Source: Enterobacter sp. RIT418
GTDB lineage: Bacteria > Pseudomonadota > Gammaproteobacteria > Enterobacterales > Enterobacteriaceae
Direction: 5' to 3'
Length of the DNA stretch: 64,000 nt
Assembly: GCF_003057745.1 (NCBI RefSeq)
Contig: NZ_QBJD02000004.1
Span: 248,001-312,000 of the forward strand
In this document: positions 27,397 through 37,171 of the stretch, piece by piece
Layout: every line of letters starts with the position of its first letter
How positions within the stretch are numbered: position 1 is the first letter of the stretch
Position numbers and translations under genes: made by a program
The notes under the pieces: generated by a model
What the model was told of the DNA's origin: nothing
What the model saw: only the letters and a program-made list of their open reading frames with translations
Databases searched by the model: none

Positions 27397-30033
27397 ATGA
27401 GCGACCTTGCGAGAGAAATTACACCGGTTAACATCGAGGAAGAGCTGAAGAGCTCCTATCTGGACTATGCGATGTCGGTCATTGTTGGCCGTGCGCTGCC
27501 GGACGTCCGCGATGGCCTTAAGCCGGTACACCGTCGCGTACTATACGCCATGAACGTATTGGGCAATGACTGGAATAAAGCCTATAAAAAATCTGCCCGC
27601 GTTGTGGGTGACGTTATCGGTAAATATCACCCGCATGGTGATACCGCCGTGTACGACACCATCGTGCGTATGGCGCAGCCATTCTCCTTGCGTTACATGC
27701 TGGTAGATGGTCAGGGTAACTTTGGTTCTGTTGACGGTGACTCCGCGGCGGCGATGCGTTATACGGAAATCCGTATGTCGAAAATCGCCCACGAGCTGAT
27801 GGCCGACCTGGAAAAAGAGACCGTTGATTTCGTCGATAACTACGACGGCACCGAACGCATCCCTGACGTTATGCCAACCAAGATCCCGAACCTGCTGGTT
27901 AACGGTTCGTCCGGTATCGCGGTCGGGATGGCAACCAATATTCCGCCACACAACATCACCGAAGTGATTAACGGCTGCCTGGCCTATATCGACGATGAAG
28001 AGATCAGCATTGAAGGGCTGATGGAACACATCCCGGGCCCGGACTTCCCAACGGCGGCGATCATTAACGGTCGTCGCGGTATTGAAGAAGCGTATCGCAC
28101 CGGCCGCGGCAAGATTTACATTCGCGCCCGCGCGGAAGTGGAAGCGGACGCCAAAACCGGCCGCGAAACCATCATTGTTCACGAGATCCCGTATCAGGTG
28201 AACAAGGCGCGTCTGATTGAAAAAATCGCCGAGCTGGTAAAAGAAAAACGCGTTGAAGGCATCAGCGCGCTGCGCGACGAGTCTGATAAAGACGGCATGC
28301 GCATCGTGATTGAAATCAAACGCGACGCGGTGGGCGAGGTTGTGTTGAACAACCTGTACTCCCAGACTCAGCTTCAGGTCTCCTTCGGCATCAACATGGT
28401 TGCGCTGCACCATGGCCAGCCGAAGATCATGAACCTGAAAGAGATCCTGAGCGCGTTCGTGCGTCACCGCCGTGAAGTGGTGACCCGTCGTACCATCTTC
28501 GAACTGCGCAAAGCGCGCGATCGTGCGCACATCCTTGAAGCACTGGCCGTTGCGCTGGCGAACATCGACCCGATTATCGAGCTGATCCGCCGCGCGCCAA
28601 CGCCAGCAGAAGCAAAAGCCGGTCTGGTTGCCCGACCTTGGGAGCTGGGTAACGTTGCTGCAATGCTCGAACGTGCGGGTGATGACGCCGCGCGCCCTGA
28701 GTGGCTGGACCCTGAATTTGGCGTGCGCGACGGCCAGTACTACCTGACTGAACAGCAGGCCCAGGCGATTCTGGATCTGCGTCTGCAGAAGCTGACCGGC
28801 CTCGAGCACGAAAAACTGCTCGACGAGTACAAAGAGCTGCTGGAACAGATTGCTGAACTGCTGCACATTCTGGGCAGCGCCGATCGCCTGATGGAAGTGA
28901 TCCGCGAAGAGCTGGAGCTGGTCCGCGATCAGTTCGGCGATGAGCGTCGCACCGAAATCACCGCGAACAGCTCTGATATCAACATTGAAGATCTGATCAA
29001 CCGCGAAGACGTGGTGGTTACCCTGTCTCACCAGGGCTATGTGAAGTATCAGCCGCTCACCGACTACGAAGCACAGCGTCGTGGCGGTAAAGGCAAATCT
29101 GCCGCACGTATTAAAGAAGAAGACTTTATTGACCGCCTGCTGGTGGCCAACACCCACGACACGATCCTCTGCTTCTCAAGCCGCGGGCGTCTGTACTGGA
29201 TGAAGGTCTATCAGCTGCCGGAAGCAAGCCGCGGCGCGCGTGGTCGTCCGATCGTTAACCTGCTGCCGCTGGAAGCGAACGAACGTATCACTGCCATCCT
29301 GCCGGTGCGCGAGTACGAAGAGGGCGTAAACGTCTTTATGGCGACCGCCAGCGGCACCGTGAAGAAAACCGCGCTGACCGAGTTTAGCCGTCCACGTTCT
29401 GCCGGTATCATTGCCGTCAACCTGAACGAAGGCGATGAGCTGATCGGCGTGGATCTGACCTCCGGTTCCGACGAAGTGATGCTGTTCTCTGCGGCCGGTA
29501 AAGTGGTGCGCTTTAAAGAGAACGCGGTGCGCGCCATGGGTCGTACGGCGACCGGCGTTCGCGGCATCAAGCTGGCGGGTGAAGATTCCGTGGTTTCCCT
29601 GATCGTTCCGCGCGGCGAAGGTGCAATCCTGACCGTGACGCAGAACGGCTACGGTAAACGTACGGCGGAAAGCGAATATCCGACCAAGTCGCGCGGCACG
29701 CAGGGCGTTATCTCTATCAAAGTGACCGAGCGCAACGGTTCCGTTGTTGGCGCGGTGCAGGTAGACGATGCCGACCAGATCATGATGATCACCGATGCCG
29801 GTACGCTGGTGCGTACCCGCGTGTCCGAGATCAGCGTGGTAGGCCGTAACACCCAGGGCGTGATCCTCATCCGTACAGCGGAAGACGAGAACGTTGTGGG
29901 CCTGCAGCGCGTAGCCGAGCCGGTCGATGACGAAGAGCTCGACTCTATCGACGGCAGCGTCGCGGAGGGCGATGATGAAATCGCGCCGGAAGCGGACACC
30001 GACGACGACGTTGCGGATGACGCTGACGAGTAA
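27397..30033 (+). CDS. gyrA: DNA gyrase subunit A
   Basis: The 878-residue DNA-cleaving subunit of DNA gyrase, which introduces negative supercoils. The catalytic tyrosine is Y122 (AMRYTEIRM). The quinolone-determining region reads [11 protein letters not shown], so residue 83 is Thr and residue 87 Asp. The C-terminal beta-pinwheel carries the GyrA box [10 protein letters not shown], and the tail is acidic ([10 protein letters not shown]). A strong terminator follows. Confidence 0.98.
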   Translation: MSDLAREITPVNIEEELKSSYLDYAMSVIVGRALPDVRDGLKPVHRRVLYAMNVLGNDWNKAYKKSARVVGDVIGKYHPHGDTAVYDTIVRMAQPFSLRYMLVDGQGNFGSVDGDSAAAMRYTEIRMSKIAHELMADLEKETVDFVDNYDGTERIPDVMPTKIPNLLVNGSSGIAVGMATNIPPHNITEVINGCLAYIDDEEISIEGLMEHIPGPDFPTAAIINGRRGIEEAYRTGRGKIYIRARAEVEADAKTGRETIIVHEIPYQVNKARLIEKIAELVKEKRVEGISALRDESDKDGMRIVIEIKRDAVGEVVLNNLYSQTQLQVSFGINMVALHHGQPKIMNLKEILSAFVRHRREVVTRRTIFELRKARDRAHILEALAVALANIDPIIELIRRAPTPAEAKAGLVARPWELGNVAAMLERAGDDAARPEWLDPEFGVRDGQYYLTEQQAQAILDLRLQKLTGLEHEKLLDEYKELLEQIAELLHILGSADRLMEVIREELELVRDQFGDERRTEITANSSDINIEDLINREDVVVTLSHQGYVKYQPLTDYEAQRRGGKGKSAARIKEEDFIDRLLVANTHDTILCFSSRGRLYWMKVYQLPEASRGARGRPIVNLLPLEANERITAILPVREYEEGVNVFMATASGTVKKTALTEFSRPRSAGIIAVNLNEGDELIGVDLTSGSDEVMLFSAAGKVVRFKENAVRAMGRTATGVRGIKLAGEDSVVSLIVPRGEGAILTVTQNGYGKRTAESEYPTKSRGTQGVISIKVTERNGSVVGAVQVDDADQIMMITDAGTLVRTRVSEISVVGRNTQGVILIRTAEDENVVGLQRVAEPVDDEELDSIDGSVAEGDDEIAPEADTDDDVADDADE

Positions 30034-30047
30034 TGTCTCCTGACGTC

Positions 30048-30078
30048 AAAAGGGCCGGTTTCCGGCCCTTTTCATTTT
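30048..30078 (+). terminator. gyrA terminator
   Basis: An 11-bp perfect stem (AAAAGGGCCGG and CCGGCCCTTTT) with a three-base TTT loop is followed by CATTTT. It is a classic intrinsic terminator in the 134-bp gap before rcsC. Confidence 0.9.
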
Positions 30079-30167
30079 CAGAAGCAGACAAGTGAACGTT
30101 GCGGCAAGCCGCGTTTACCGCTACCTTAACCACATTCTTTTGACCCCGACGGCGGAGCCTCGCCCCT

Positions 30168-33014
30168 TTGAAATACCTCGTCTCCTTTCGTACCACGCTA
30201 AAAGTTTCTCGCTATCTGTTTCGGGCGCTGGCGCTACTGCTTTGGCTGCTGGTTGCGCTTTTCTCGGTGTTTTACATCGTGAACGCGCTGCACCAGAAAG
30301 AATCGGAGATCCGCCAGGAGTTTAATCTCAGCTCCGATCAGGCCCAGCGCTACATTCAGCGCACGTCTGACGTTATGAAAGAGCTGAAGTATATTGCCGA
30401 AAACCGCCTGAGCGCGGAAAACGGCGTGCTTGCCCTGCGCGGGCGCAGCGACAAAACCGACGTGCCGGACTTCGAGCCGCTGTTCCCGGACTCCGATTGC
30501 TCGGCCATGGGCAGCGCCTGGCGCGGTTCGCTGGAGTCGCTCGCCTGGTTTATGCGCTACTGGCGAGACAACTTTTCTGCGGCTTACGATCTCAACCGCG
30601 TATTTCTGATCGGCAGCGAAAATCTCTGCATGGCCGATTTCGGCCTGCGCGATATGCCCGTCGAGCGCGACGACGCGCTGAAAAGCCTGCACGAGCGCAT
30701 TCTGAAATACCGCAATGCTCCGCAGGACGAGCGCGGCAATAATCTTTTCTGGATAAGCCAGGGGCCACGCATGGGCGTGGGCTATTTCTACGCGCTGACG
30801 CCGGTCTATCTGGGCAACCGCCTGCAGGCGCTGCTGGGGGTTGAGCAGACTATCCGCATGGAGAATTTCTTCACGCCGGGAAGCCTGCCGATGGGCGTAA
30901 CCGTGCTGGATGAAAACGGCCATCCGTTGATTTCACTGGCCGGACCGGAAAACCGTCTGAAGGTCGATCCGCACTGGATGCAGGAGCGCTCGTGGTTTGG
31001 CTACACCTCCGGCTTCCGCGAGCTGGCGCTGAAAAAAAGCCTACCGCCGTCTTCGCTCAGCATTGTCTATTCCGTGCCGGTGGACATGGTGCTTGAACGT
31101 ATCCGCATTCTCATCCTCAACGCCATCGTGCTCAACGTGCTGGTGGGGATTGCGCTATTTATGCTGGCGCGCATGTACGAGCGCCGGATCTTTATTCCGG
31201 CCGAAAGCGACGCCCAGCGGCTGGAGGAGCACGAGCAGTTTAACCGTAAAATCGTCGCCTCCGCGCCGGTCGGGATCTGCATCCTGCGCACTCAGGACGG
31301 CACCAATATCCTCAGCAACGAGCTGGCGCATAACTACCTGAATATGCTGACGCATGAGGACAGGCAGCGGCTGACGCAGATTATCTGCGGGCAGCAGGTT
31401 AACTTCGTTGACGTGCTGACCAGCACCCACACTAACCTGCAAATTAGCTTCGTCCATTCACGTTATCGCAACGAGAACGTGGCGATTTGCGTGCTGGTGG
31501 ACGTGTCGGCGCGCGTGAAGATGGAAGAGTCGCTGCAGGAAATGGCCCAGGCGGCGGAGCAGGCCAGCCAGTCGAAATCCATGTTCCTGGCCACCGTCAG
31601 CCACGAGCTGCGCACCCCGCTGTACGGGATCATCGGTAACCTCGATCTGCTGCAAACCAAAGAGCTGCCTAAAGGGGTCGATCGTCTGGTTACGGCGATG
31701 AATAACTCGTCCAGCCTGCTGCTGAAAATCATCAGCGATATCCTTGATTTCTCGAAGATTGAGTCGGAACAGCTAAAAATCGAGCCGCGTGAATTTGCGC
31801 CGCGCGAAGTGATGAACCACATCAGCGCCAACTACCTGCCGCTGGTGGTGCGCAAGCAGCTTGGGCTTTACTGCTTCATCGAGCCGGACGTGCCGCTCAC
31901 GCTGCACGGTGACCCGATGCGCCTGCAGCAGGTCATTTCAAACCTGCTCAGCAACGCGATTAAATTTACCGACACCGGGTGTATTGTTCTGCACGTTTGC
32001 CGCGCGGGAGATTACCTGAGCATTCGCGTGCGGGATACGGGCGTGGGGATACCGGCCAAGGAGGTTGTCCGCCTGTTCGATCCGTTCTTCCAGGTCGGCA
32101 CCGGCGTGCAGCGCAACTTCCAGGGCACCGGCCTGGGCCTGGCGATTTGTGAAAAGCTCATCAGCATGATGGACGGCGATATCTGCGTGGACACCGAGCC
32201 GGGCATGGGCAGCCAGTTCACCATCCGCATTCCGCTGTATTCGGCGCAATATCCGGCGAAAGCAACGGTTGAAGGACTGAGCGATAAACGCTGCTGGCTG
32301 GCGGTGAACAATGCCTCCCTCTATGATTTCCTGACGTCGCTGCTCACCCACAGCGGCGTTCGCGTCGCGCGCTTTGAAGGGCAGACGCCGGATGCGGACG
32401 ATATGCTCATCACCGACGCGGTGCCGGAGCAAAAGTGGGCCGGAAGAGGCGTGGTGCAGTTCTGCCGCCGCCATATTGGTATTCCCGTTGAGCGCTCACC
32501 GGGGGAATGGGTGCACAGCGTGGCCAATCCGCACGAGCTGCTGGGGCTGCTGGCGCGCATTTACAGCGTGGCGCTCGACGAAGGTGAGGGCGCTGCGGCG
32601 CTAGCTTCTCCGGAATCTCTGGCTTCGGTTAACGATGACATGATGATCCTGGTGGTGGATGACCATCCGATTAACCGCCGGCTGCTGGCGGATCAGCTTG
32701 GCTCGTTGGGCTACCAGTGCAAGACGGCGAATGACGGCGTGGACGCGCTTAACGTCCTAAGCAAAAACCACATTGATATCGTCCTGAGCGACGTCAACAT
32801 GCCAAACATGGATGGCTACCGTCTGACGCAGCGCATCCGGCAGCTGGGCCTGACGCTTCCGGTTGTTGGGGTAACGGCCAACGCGCTGGCGGAAGAAAAG
32901 CAGCGGTGTATTGAATCGGGCATGGACAGCTGCCTGTCGAAGCCGGTAACGCTGGACGTGCTGAAGCAGACGTTGTCTGTTTACGCGGACCGCGTGAGGA
33001 AAACGAGAATATAA
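30168..33014 (+). CDS. rcsC: Hybrid sensor kinase RcsC
   Basis: A 948-residue hybrid histidine kinase of the Rcs envelope-stress phosphorelay, which passes phosphate through RcsD to RcsB. The start is TTG at 30168, giving MKYLVSFRTT, which aligns with the E. coli start. Two membrane helices flank the periplasmic domain (near residues 20-40 and 314-335). The phosphorylated histidine is H479 (SHELRTPLYG), the ATPase has LLSNAIKFTD and GTGLGLAICEKL, and the receiver phosphoacceptor is D875 (VLSDVNMPN), the same numbers as in E. coli. Confidence 0.97.
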   Translation: MKYLVSFRTTLKVSRYLFRALALLLWLLVALFSVFYIVNALHQKESEIRQEFNLSSDQAQRYIQRTSDVMKELKYIAENRLSAENGVLALRGRSDKTDVPDFEPLFPDSDCSAMGSAWRGSLESLAWFMRYWRDNFSAAYDLNRVFLIGSENLCMADFGLRDMPVERDDALKSLHERILKYRNAPQDERGNNLFWISQGPRMGVGYFYALTPVYLGNRLQALLGVEQTIRMENFFTPGSLPMGVTVLDENGHPLISLAGPENRLKVDPHWMQERSWFGYTSGFRELALKKSLPPSSLSIVYSVPVDMVLERIRILILNAIVLNVLVGIALFMLARMYERRIFIPAESDAQRLEEHEQFNRKIVASAPVGICILRTQDGTNILSNELAHNYLNMLTHEDRQRLTQIICGQQVNFVDVLTSTHTNLQISFVHSRYRNENVAICVLVDVSARVKMEESLQEMAQAAEQASQSKSMFLATVSHELRTPLYGIIGNLDLLQTKELPKGVDRLVTAMNNSSSLLLKIISDILDFSKIESEQLKIEPREFAPREVMNHISANYLPLVVRKQLGLYCFIEPDVPLTLHGDPMRLQQVISNLLSNAIKFTDTGCIVLHVCRAGDYLSIRVRDTGVGIPAKEVVRLFDPFFQVGTGVQRNFQGTGLGLAICEKLISMMDGDICVDTEPGMGSQFTIRIPLYSAQYPAKATVEGLSDKRCWLAVNNASLYDFLTSLLTHSGVRVARFEGQTPDADDMLITDAVPEQKWAGRGVVQFCRRHIGIPVERSPGEWVHSVANPHELLGLLARIYSVALDEGEGAAALASPESLASVNDDMMILVVDDHPINRRLLADQLGSLGYQCKTANDGVDALNVLSKNHIDIVLSDVNMPNMDGYRLTQRIRQLGLTLPVVGVTANALAEEKQRCIESGMDSCLSKPVTLDVLKQTLSVYADRVRKTRI

Positions 33015-33040
33015 AAAAGGCCCGAAAGGGCCTTTTATGT
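33015..33040 (+). terminator. rcsC terminator
   Basis: A 9-bp stem (AAAAGGCCC and GGGCCTTTT) with a GAAA tetraloop, directly after the rcsC stop and followed by a T-rich tail. Confidence 0.9.
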
Positions 33041-33046
33041 TTTCAT

Positions 33047-33065
33047 CCTCTCCCATTGGGAGAGG
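33047..33065. repeat. Palindrome between rcsC and rcsB
   Basis: CCTCTCCC and GGGAGAGG arms around ATT, a short version of the CCCTCTCCC palindrome family seen elsewhere in this window. It lies downstream of both convergent genes and may serve rcsB as a terminator. Confidence 0.6.
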
Positions 33066-33088
33066 CGGGGGGATGCATCAGAGAAAGA

Positions 33089-33739
33089 TCAGTCCTTGTC
33101 CGTCGCGCTCAGCGTCACGGAGGAGAGATAGTTCAGCAGCGCAATATCGTTGTCCACGCCCAGCTTCATCATGGCTGACTTCTTCTGGCTACTGATGGTC
33201 TTAATACTGCGGTTCAGCTTCTTGGCAATTTCCGTTACCAGGAAACCTTCAGCGAACAGACGCAGAACTTCACTCTCTTTTGGCGAAAGGCGCTTATCAC
33301 CGTAACCGCCAGCGCTGATTTTCTCCAGCAGGCGGGAAACGCTTTCCGGCGTGAACTTCTTACCTTTCTGCAGCGCGGCCAGCGCTTTTGGCAGGTCGGT
33401 TGGCGCACCCTGTTTAAGGACAATCCCTTCGATGTCCAGATCCAGTACGGCGCTCAAAATCGCCGGGTTATTGTTCATGGTCAGAACAATAATCGAGATG
33501 TCCGGGAAGTGGCGCTTAATGTATTTGATAAGCGTAATCCCATCACCGTACTTGTCTCCGGGCATGGAGAGGTCGGTAATGAGCACGTGTGCGTCTAATT
33601 TTGGGAGGTTATTGATAAGTGCTGTTGAGTCTTCAAATTCACCGACTACATTCACCCACTCGATCTGTTCAAGTGATTTGCGAATACCGAACAGTACAAT
33701 CGGATGGTCATCGGCAATAATTACGTTCATATTGTTCAT
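33089..33739 (-). CDS. rcsB: Response regulator RcsB
   Basis: A 216-residue response regulator with receiver and LuxR-type DNA-binding domains, the output of the Rcs phosphorelay controlling capsule, motility and division genes. The phosphoacceptor is D56 (LITDLSMPG). The helix-turn-helix spans LSPKESEVLRLFAEG to SIKTISSQKKSAM. The start at 33739 (MNNMNVIIADDHP) gives the E. coli length. It follows rcsD after 16 bp, so they form an operon. Confidence 0.97.
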   Translation of the reverse strand: MNNMNVIIADDHPIVLFGIRKSLEQIEWVNVVGEFEDSTALINNLPKLDAHVLITDLSMPGDKYGDGITLIKYIKRHFPDISIIVLTMNNNPAILSAVLDLDIEGIVLKQGAPTDLPKALAALQKGKKFTPESVSRLLEKISAGGYGDKRLSPKESEVLRLFAEGFLVTEIAKKLNRSIKTISSQKKSAMMKLGVDNDIALLNYLSSVTLSATDKD

Positions 33740-33755
33740 GTATAAGGCTACCTTG

Positions 33756-36428
33756 CTACAGCAAGCTTTTGACGTAGGCGTCAATGTCGCTGATGTATTT
33801 TTCAATGCCAGAGGCATCTTTCTCACGAATTAGATGTTCCAGCGTTTCACATAACTGCTTGCCGGGAACCAGATTAAGCATGGCAAACACTCCTTTCAGC
33901 CGGTGTGCTGTCTGTGCCAGCGCCGCAAAATCATTCGCGGCGGACTCAGTATACAACCGCTTAACATCATCTGGTACTGTATCAACAAAGAGTGAATAGT
34001 ATCCGCTGGCATGGAGCTCGGCATTTTCATCGCCGCCTAACGGGGACTCCAGAATCTCTTCCTGCGCCAGCTGCTCCTCTATCAGTTGGAGTACAGCGTC
34101 CTGCATCGCATTGCTCATATTAAAGTTGACGCGCATCTGGCCAGGGCCGATTTTCCGCACGCCTGGCTCATCATCGCTTAAAAGCAAGCCCGAGGCAGTA
34201 AGATTAGACGGATTATCAGTTAAAAATAGATCAAATTGTTGACTTGAGAGCCTTTCGTCCGGGGTGATGCAGGCCGCGCCCCAGTTTTCTAACTGACGCA
34301 CCACGATATGGCGGATCTCATTCGAAGTAACGTCAACCATCACGACCACGTCGTCCAGCAGGCGCTCTTCGTCCTCTTCCTGCGGGTTAGCGGCCATTTT
34401 AACGTGCAGCGAGTAGCGCGTGCCGAGCGACTCGCGGGTCTTAATATTAAGATGGCCGCCAAGCTTGCGGGCCAGCTGATCGCACAGCCAGAAGGTGAGG
34501 GCGTTAGCTTTTCCGTAGCGGTCGCTCTGGGTGTCGTTCAGGAACGGGAAGTGCAGATTATCAATTTCGCTGACGGTCACGCCCTCACCGGTATCCAGAA
34601 TACGGAACGTCAGGCGATCGTCAGCAGACTCATCGGTACTGACTTCCAGGGTGATCTTGCCAATCTGGGTAGTGATCACCGCGTACTGGATCAGCATCAG
34701 TAAGATCTTCCGCAGCGCTTCGCGATCGCCGTGGCGTTCATCTGCGGCGGATAAATGGTTGTTGATCAGCAGCTGAAGCCCTTTGCGCCGGATGACCGGC
34801 AGCACGTCCGGCACCACTTCATCGATCAGGTCCTGAATAGAGAAGAGGGTAGGCGTGCCCTTCCAGCCGTCGTTCTCAAGCTGGTTAGCAAGCTGAATTT
34901 CGTCCACCAGACGGACCAGAGAATCAGCCTGATTCGCCAGCTGGCGACCTTCCGGCGTGCTGAGGGCTGCGGCGCGTTCGGCGAGCGTTTTAAGCGGCTG
35001 CTTGAAGGCATCGCCGATATTTTGCATAAACGCGGCGCGGCCCTGCTGGTTCTTCTCGTAAAGCCGCTGCGCCTGCTTGAGCTTTTTATTCACCAGCACT
35101 TCGCGGTCCTGATCGCGGATAACGAAAATTTGCGTGCGCGATGCAACCTGGCTGCGGAACTGACGGATTTCGTACAGCTCATTATTGATCGTCGCCTGAA
35201 TTACCCCCTGATGCTGATCCGCCATGGTGGTGATATTTTGCAGATTCAGGTGAGGTAGAAGGTGATCGGCGATTTTATTACTCATCACCGTGCGGTTGGC
35301 TTCCTGATCGTGGACCAGAACGCCCAGGGGCAGCGCGGAGATAATCTCTTCATTGAGCGCGCGCAGCACGCGCAGCTCGTTGCTGGTGCCGGTTGAGACC
35401 GCTGAGGATTCGTTTTGACGACCCGTCTGGAAACGAAACGTGCTGTAGCCAAAAAGCGCCAGCGCCAGCAGGCCGATATTCAGCAGTAGCGGCAGCAGAA
35501 TGTTTTGCAGCGTATCAAGCAGCAGGGTGCCAAAAGGGACCTGCCACACCAGGCGCATGCCGGTTGAGTTAAGGGAGGACGAAATTTCAATCTTCGAGCC
35601 GTTAAAGGAAATCGAAACGCTTTCCGCCCCCTCTTTATCAGGCGGCGTGCGCATATTCTGCGTGCTGTTGTCTGGGTCCAGGCGGAAGCTTTCCAGCGGC
35701 ATATCTGGCGGGATCAGGTCGTTAATCGGCAGATCGAACGCCACCACCGTCGCCAGATGCCCCGGCTGATTGAAGGTCGTGCGCAGCGTGAAGTAGTGGC
35801 CGTTTTGCCAGGCGAGACGGCGCAGGGAAGAAAAACTCTCGCGCTCGTCCAGCGCGTTCGCCTGCTGCAGCATTTCTGCCCGGCGGGAATCCACGATGCT
35901 GCCGACGGTGGTTTCCTTAAAGCCTGACGAGAGGTCTTTGAGCGGCAGGGTGGAGATCAGGATCATGCTGTTGTCCTGGCCGTTCAGATAGTACATCGAC
36001 CACGGCACCGTCTCTGCGCCCCAGAGGGTATCGAGATATGAGGACATACGCTGCGTCATCTCAAGCGTTGCGCTGTCGTGCGAGCCAAAAATCAGGGCTT
36101 CCGTTTTGCGCTGAGGCTTTTCGAGGTAATAGACGTCCTGCTTCAGGCGCGTCTCCTGCAGGCCATCCCCTGAGGACGTGGCGGGCGCGGCGGCAATATT
36201 GTCGTAAATTTGCCAGGTGGCATAACGCCACGTGTCGATGCGCTTGTGTACCGCATGGGTGATATCGACGATTTGATAACTCTTATCCTTAAGCCAGGCG
36301 TTAACTGCGCTCTGGATCATCACCCCCATTGTGACGAGCAGGATAACGATCAATAGAAGAAAGAAACGGGTAATGCTCCCCGGTAAAAGAGAGAATTTGC
36401 CCGGAGCGGAAGTTTCAGTCTGACTCAT
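33756..36428 (-). CDS. rcsD: Phosphotransfer protein RcsD
   Basis: An 890-residue inner-membrane phosphotransfer protein of the Rcs pathway. Membrane helices lie near residues 19-41 and 305-330. The kinase-like domain lacks a usual H-box histidine, and the ATP-binding remnant ILDTGEGVTVSEIDN is kept. The C-terminal HPt domain carries H842 (TAHRLKGVFAM), which receives the phosphate. The start at 36428 (MSQTETSAPGKF) gives exactly the E. coli length; the frame is open upstream. Confidence 0.97.
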   Translation of the reverse strand: MSQTETSAPGKFSLLPGSITRFFLLLIVILLVTMGVMIQSAVNAWLKDKSYQIVDITHAVHKRIDTWRYATWQIYDNIAAAPATSSGDGLQETRLKQDVYYLEKPQRKTEALIFGSHDSATLEMTQRMSSYLDTLWGAETVPWSMYYLNGQDNSMILISTLPLKDLSSGFKETTVGSIVDSRRAEMLQQANALDERESFSSLRRLAWQNGHYFTLRTTFNQPGHLATVVAFDLPINDLIPPDMPLESFRLDPDNSTQNMRTPPDKEGAESVSISFNGSKIEISSSLNSTGMRLVWQVPFGTLLLDTLQNILLPLLLNIGLLALALFGYSTFRFQTGRQNESSAVSTGTSNELRVLRALNEEIISALPLGVLVHDQEANRTVMSNKIADHLLPHLNLQNITTMADQHQGVIQATINNELYEIRQFRSQVASRTQIFVIRDQDREVLVNKKLKQAQRLYEKNQQGRAAFMQNIGDAFKQPLKTLAERAAALSTPEGRQLANQADSLVRLVDEIQLANQLENDGWKGTPTLFSIQDLIDEVVPDVLPVIRRKGLQLLINNHLSAADERHGDREALRKILLMLIQYAVITTQIGKITLEVSTDESADDRLTFRILDTGEGVTVSEIDNLHFPFLNDTQSDRYGKANALTFWLCDQLARKLGGHLNIKTRESLGTRYSLHVKMAANPQEEDEERLLDDVVVMVDVTSNEIRHIVVRQLENWGAACITPDERLSSQQFDLFLTDNPSNLTASGLLLSDDEPGVRKIGPGQMRVNFNMSNAMQDAVLQLIEEQLAQEEILESPLGGDENAELHASGYYSLFVDTVPDDVKRLYTESAANDFAALAQTAHRLKGVFAMLNLVPGKQLCETLEHLIREKDASGIEKYISDIDAYVKSLL

Positions 36429-36753
36429 TGATATGTTTAACCCATTGTGGCCGCGCGTTAAGGGGGATACGGCAGTATAAAGGGTAATACCTGAAATTCC
36501 AGCGTCGTTATGGATGAGGGAAGGACTTTTTCCACGCGGATGACGGGCCTGCCGCTGCGCTTTAAATGTGTACAACGCTGGGCTAACGGTACAAATAAGC
36601 GGCAATTAAGGGAAGGGAATAGCACGAATAAACAAGAAATTAAGTTTTTCAGTAAAATTTCATACGCAATGAGTGCCGTGGAGAGATTTAGTTAATAGCC
36701 ATTATAATTTCGGTTCGGTAGCATAAAAAAAGTCATTTTGCGTAAAGAAAAGT

Positions 36754-36847
36754 AAAAAAAAACCGAATGCATTGCATTCGGTTCAATTAGGGATAGACAG
36801 ACATTCAAAACTGAATGACGGTAATAAATAAAGTTAATGATGATAGC
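36754..36847 (-). ncRNA. micF: MicF small regulatory RNA
   Basis: About 94 bases on the minus strand match E. coli MicF from its 5' end (GCTATCATCATTAACTTTAT) to its 3' terminator. The terminator stem is CCGAATGC-AT-GCATTCGG, followed by a nine-T run. The 5' half contains the segment that pairs with the ompF leader and blocks its translation. It is divergent from ompC, as in E. coli, and shares the OmpR-controlled region. The middle differs from E. coli at a few positions, as expected for another genus. Confidence 0.95.
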
Positions 36848-36851
36848 GAGA

Positions 36852-36906
36852 GTTATTTTAGAGAGATCAAGCGATTTTGTTTTGTCATTCAGTGCTCTAA
36901 AATAAC
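36852..36906. repeat. 12-bp perfect inverted repeat beside micF
   Basis: GTTATTTTAGAG at 36852-36863 is the exact reverse complement of CTCTAAAATAAC at 36895-36906, with a 31-bp spacer. The left arm, read on the minus strand, supplies TAAAAT at the proper distance for the micF -10. The right arm supplies the same hexamer on the plus strand. Confidence 0.8.
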
Positions 36907-37002
36907 GCCTTGCAATATATTGATATTAAATGGATTTTAATTTTTATTGATTATCCGTGCGGTATTTTTAATCCTTGCGTGCTTTGTGAAAGTTCCCTCA
37001 AA

Positions 37003-37062
37003 TTTACAAATTGAAACATGTTTATAGATAGATGAAACATCTTCAAAGTTTTCGTATCATAT
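37003..37062 (+). promoter_or_regulatory. Three OmpR boxes of ompC
   Basis: Three contiguous 20-bp OmpR sites, corresponding to E. coli C1, C2 and C3, occupy 37003-37022, 37023-37042 and 37043-37062. The first two contain GAAACAT, and the third GTATCAT. They are recognised by direct comparison with the E. coli ompC region. They should make ompC respond to osmolarity through EnvZ/OmpR. Confidence 0.88.
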
Positions 37063-37067
37063 TCCTG

Positions 37068-37096
37068 TTGGATTATTCTGTATTTTTAAGGACAAT
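37068..37096 (+). promoter_or_regulatory. ompC promoter
   Basis: TTGGAT (37068-37073), a 17-bp spacer and GACAAT (37091-37096) follow the third OmpR box immediately, in the same layout as the E. coli ompC promoter. A leader of about 70 bases precedes the start codon. Confidence 0.7.
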
Positions 37097-37171
37097 GAAA
37101 GCGCCGACTGGTTAAGAGGGTTGACCAGTAAGCAGTGGTAAATAATAAGGCATATAACAGAGGGTTAAAAA

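Larger units (their letters stand above)
36429..37171. promoter_or_regulatory. rcsD-ompC intergenic region
   Basis: This 743-bp interval holds micF (36754-36847), the inverted repeat at 36852-36906, three OmpR boxes (37003-37062) and the ompC promoter, all listed separately. The first 320 bp, upstream of rcsD, should contain the rcsD promoter, but I see no clear hexamers there. The region is AT-rich; no further gene is supported. Confidence 0.6.

Noticed and set aside
27541..29157. Open frame of 538 codons opposite gyrA
   Set aside because: Shadow of gyrA. There is no ribosome site or recognisable domain.
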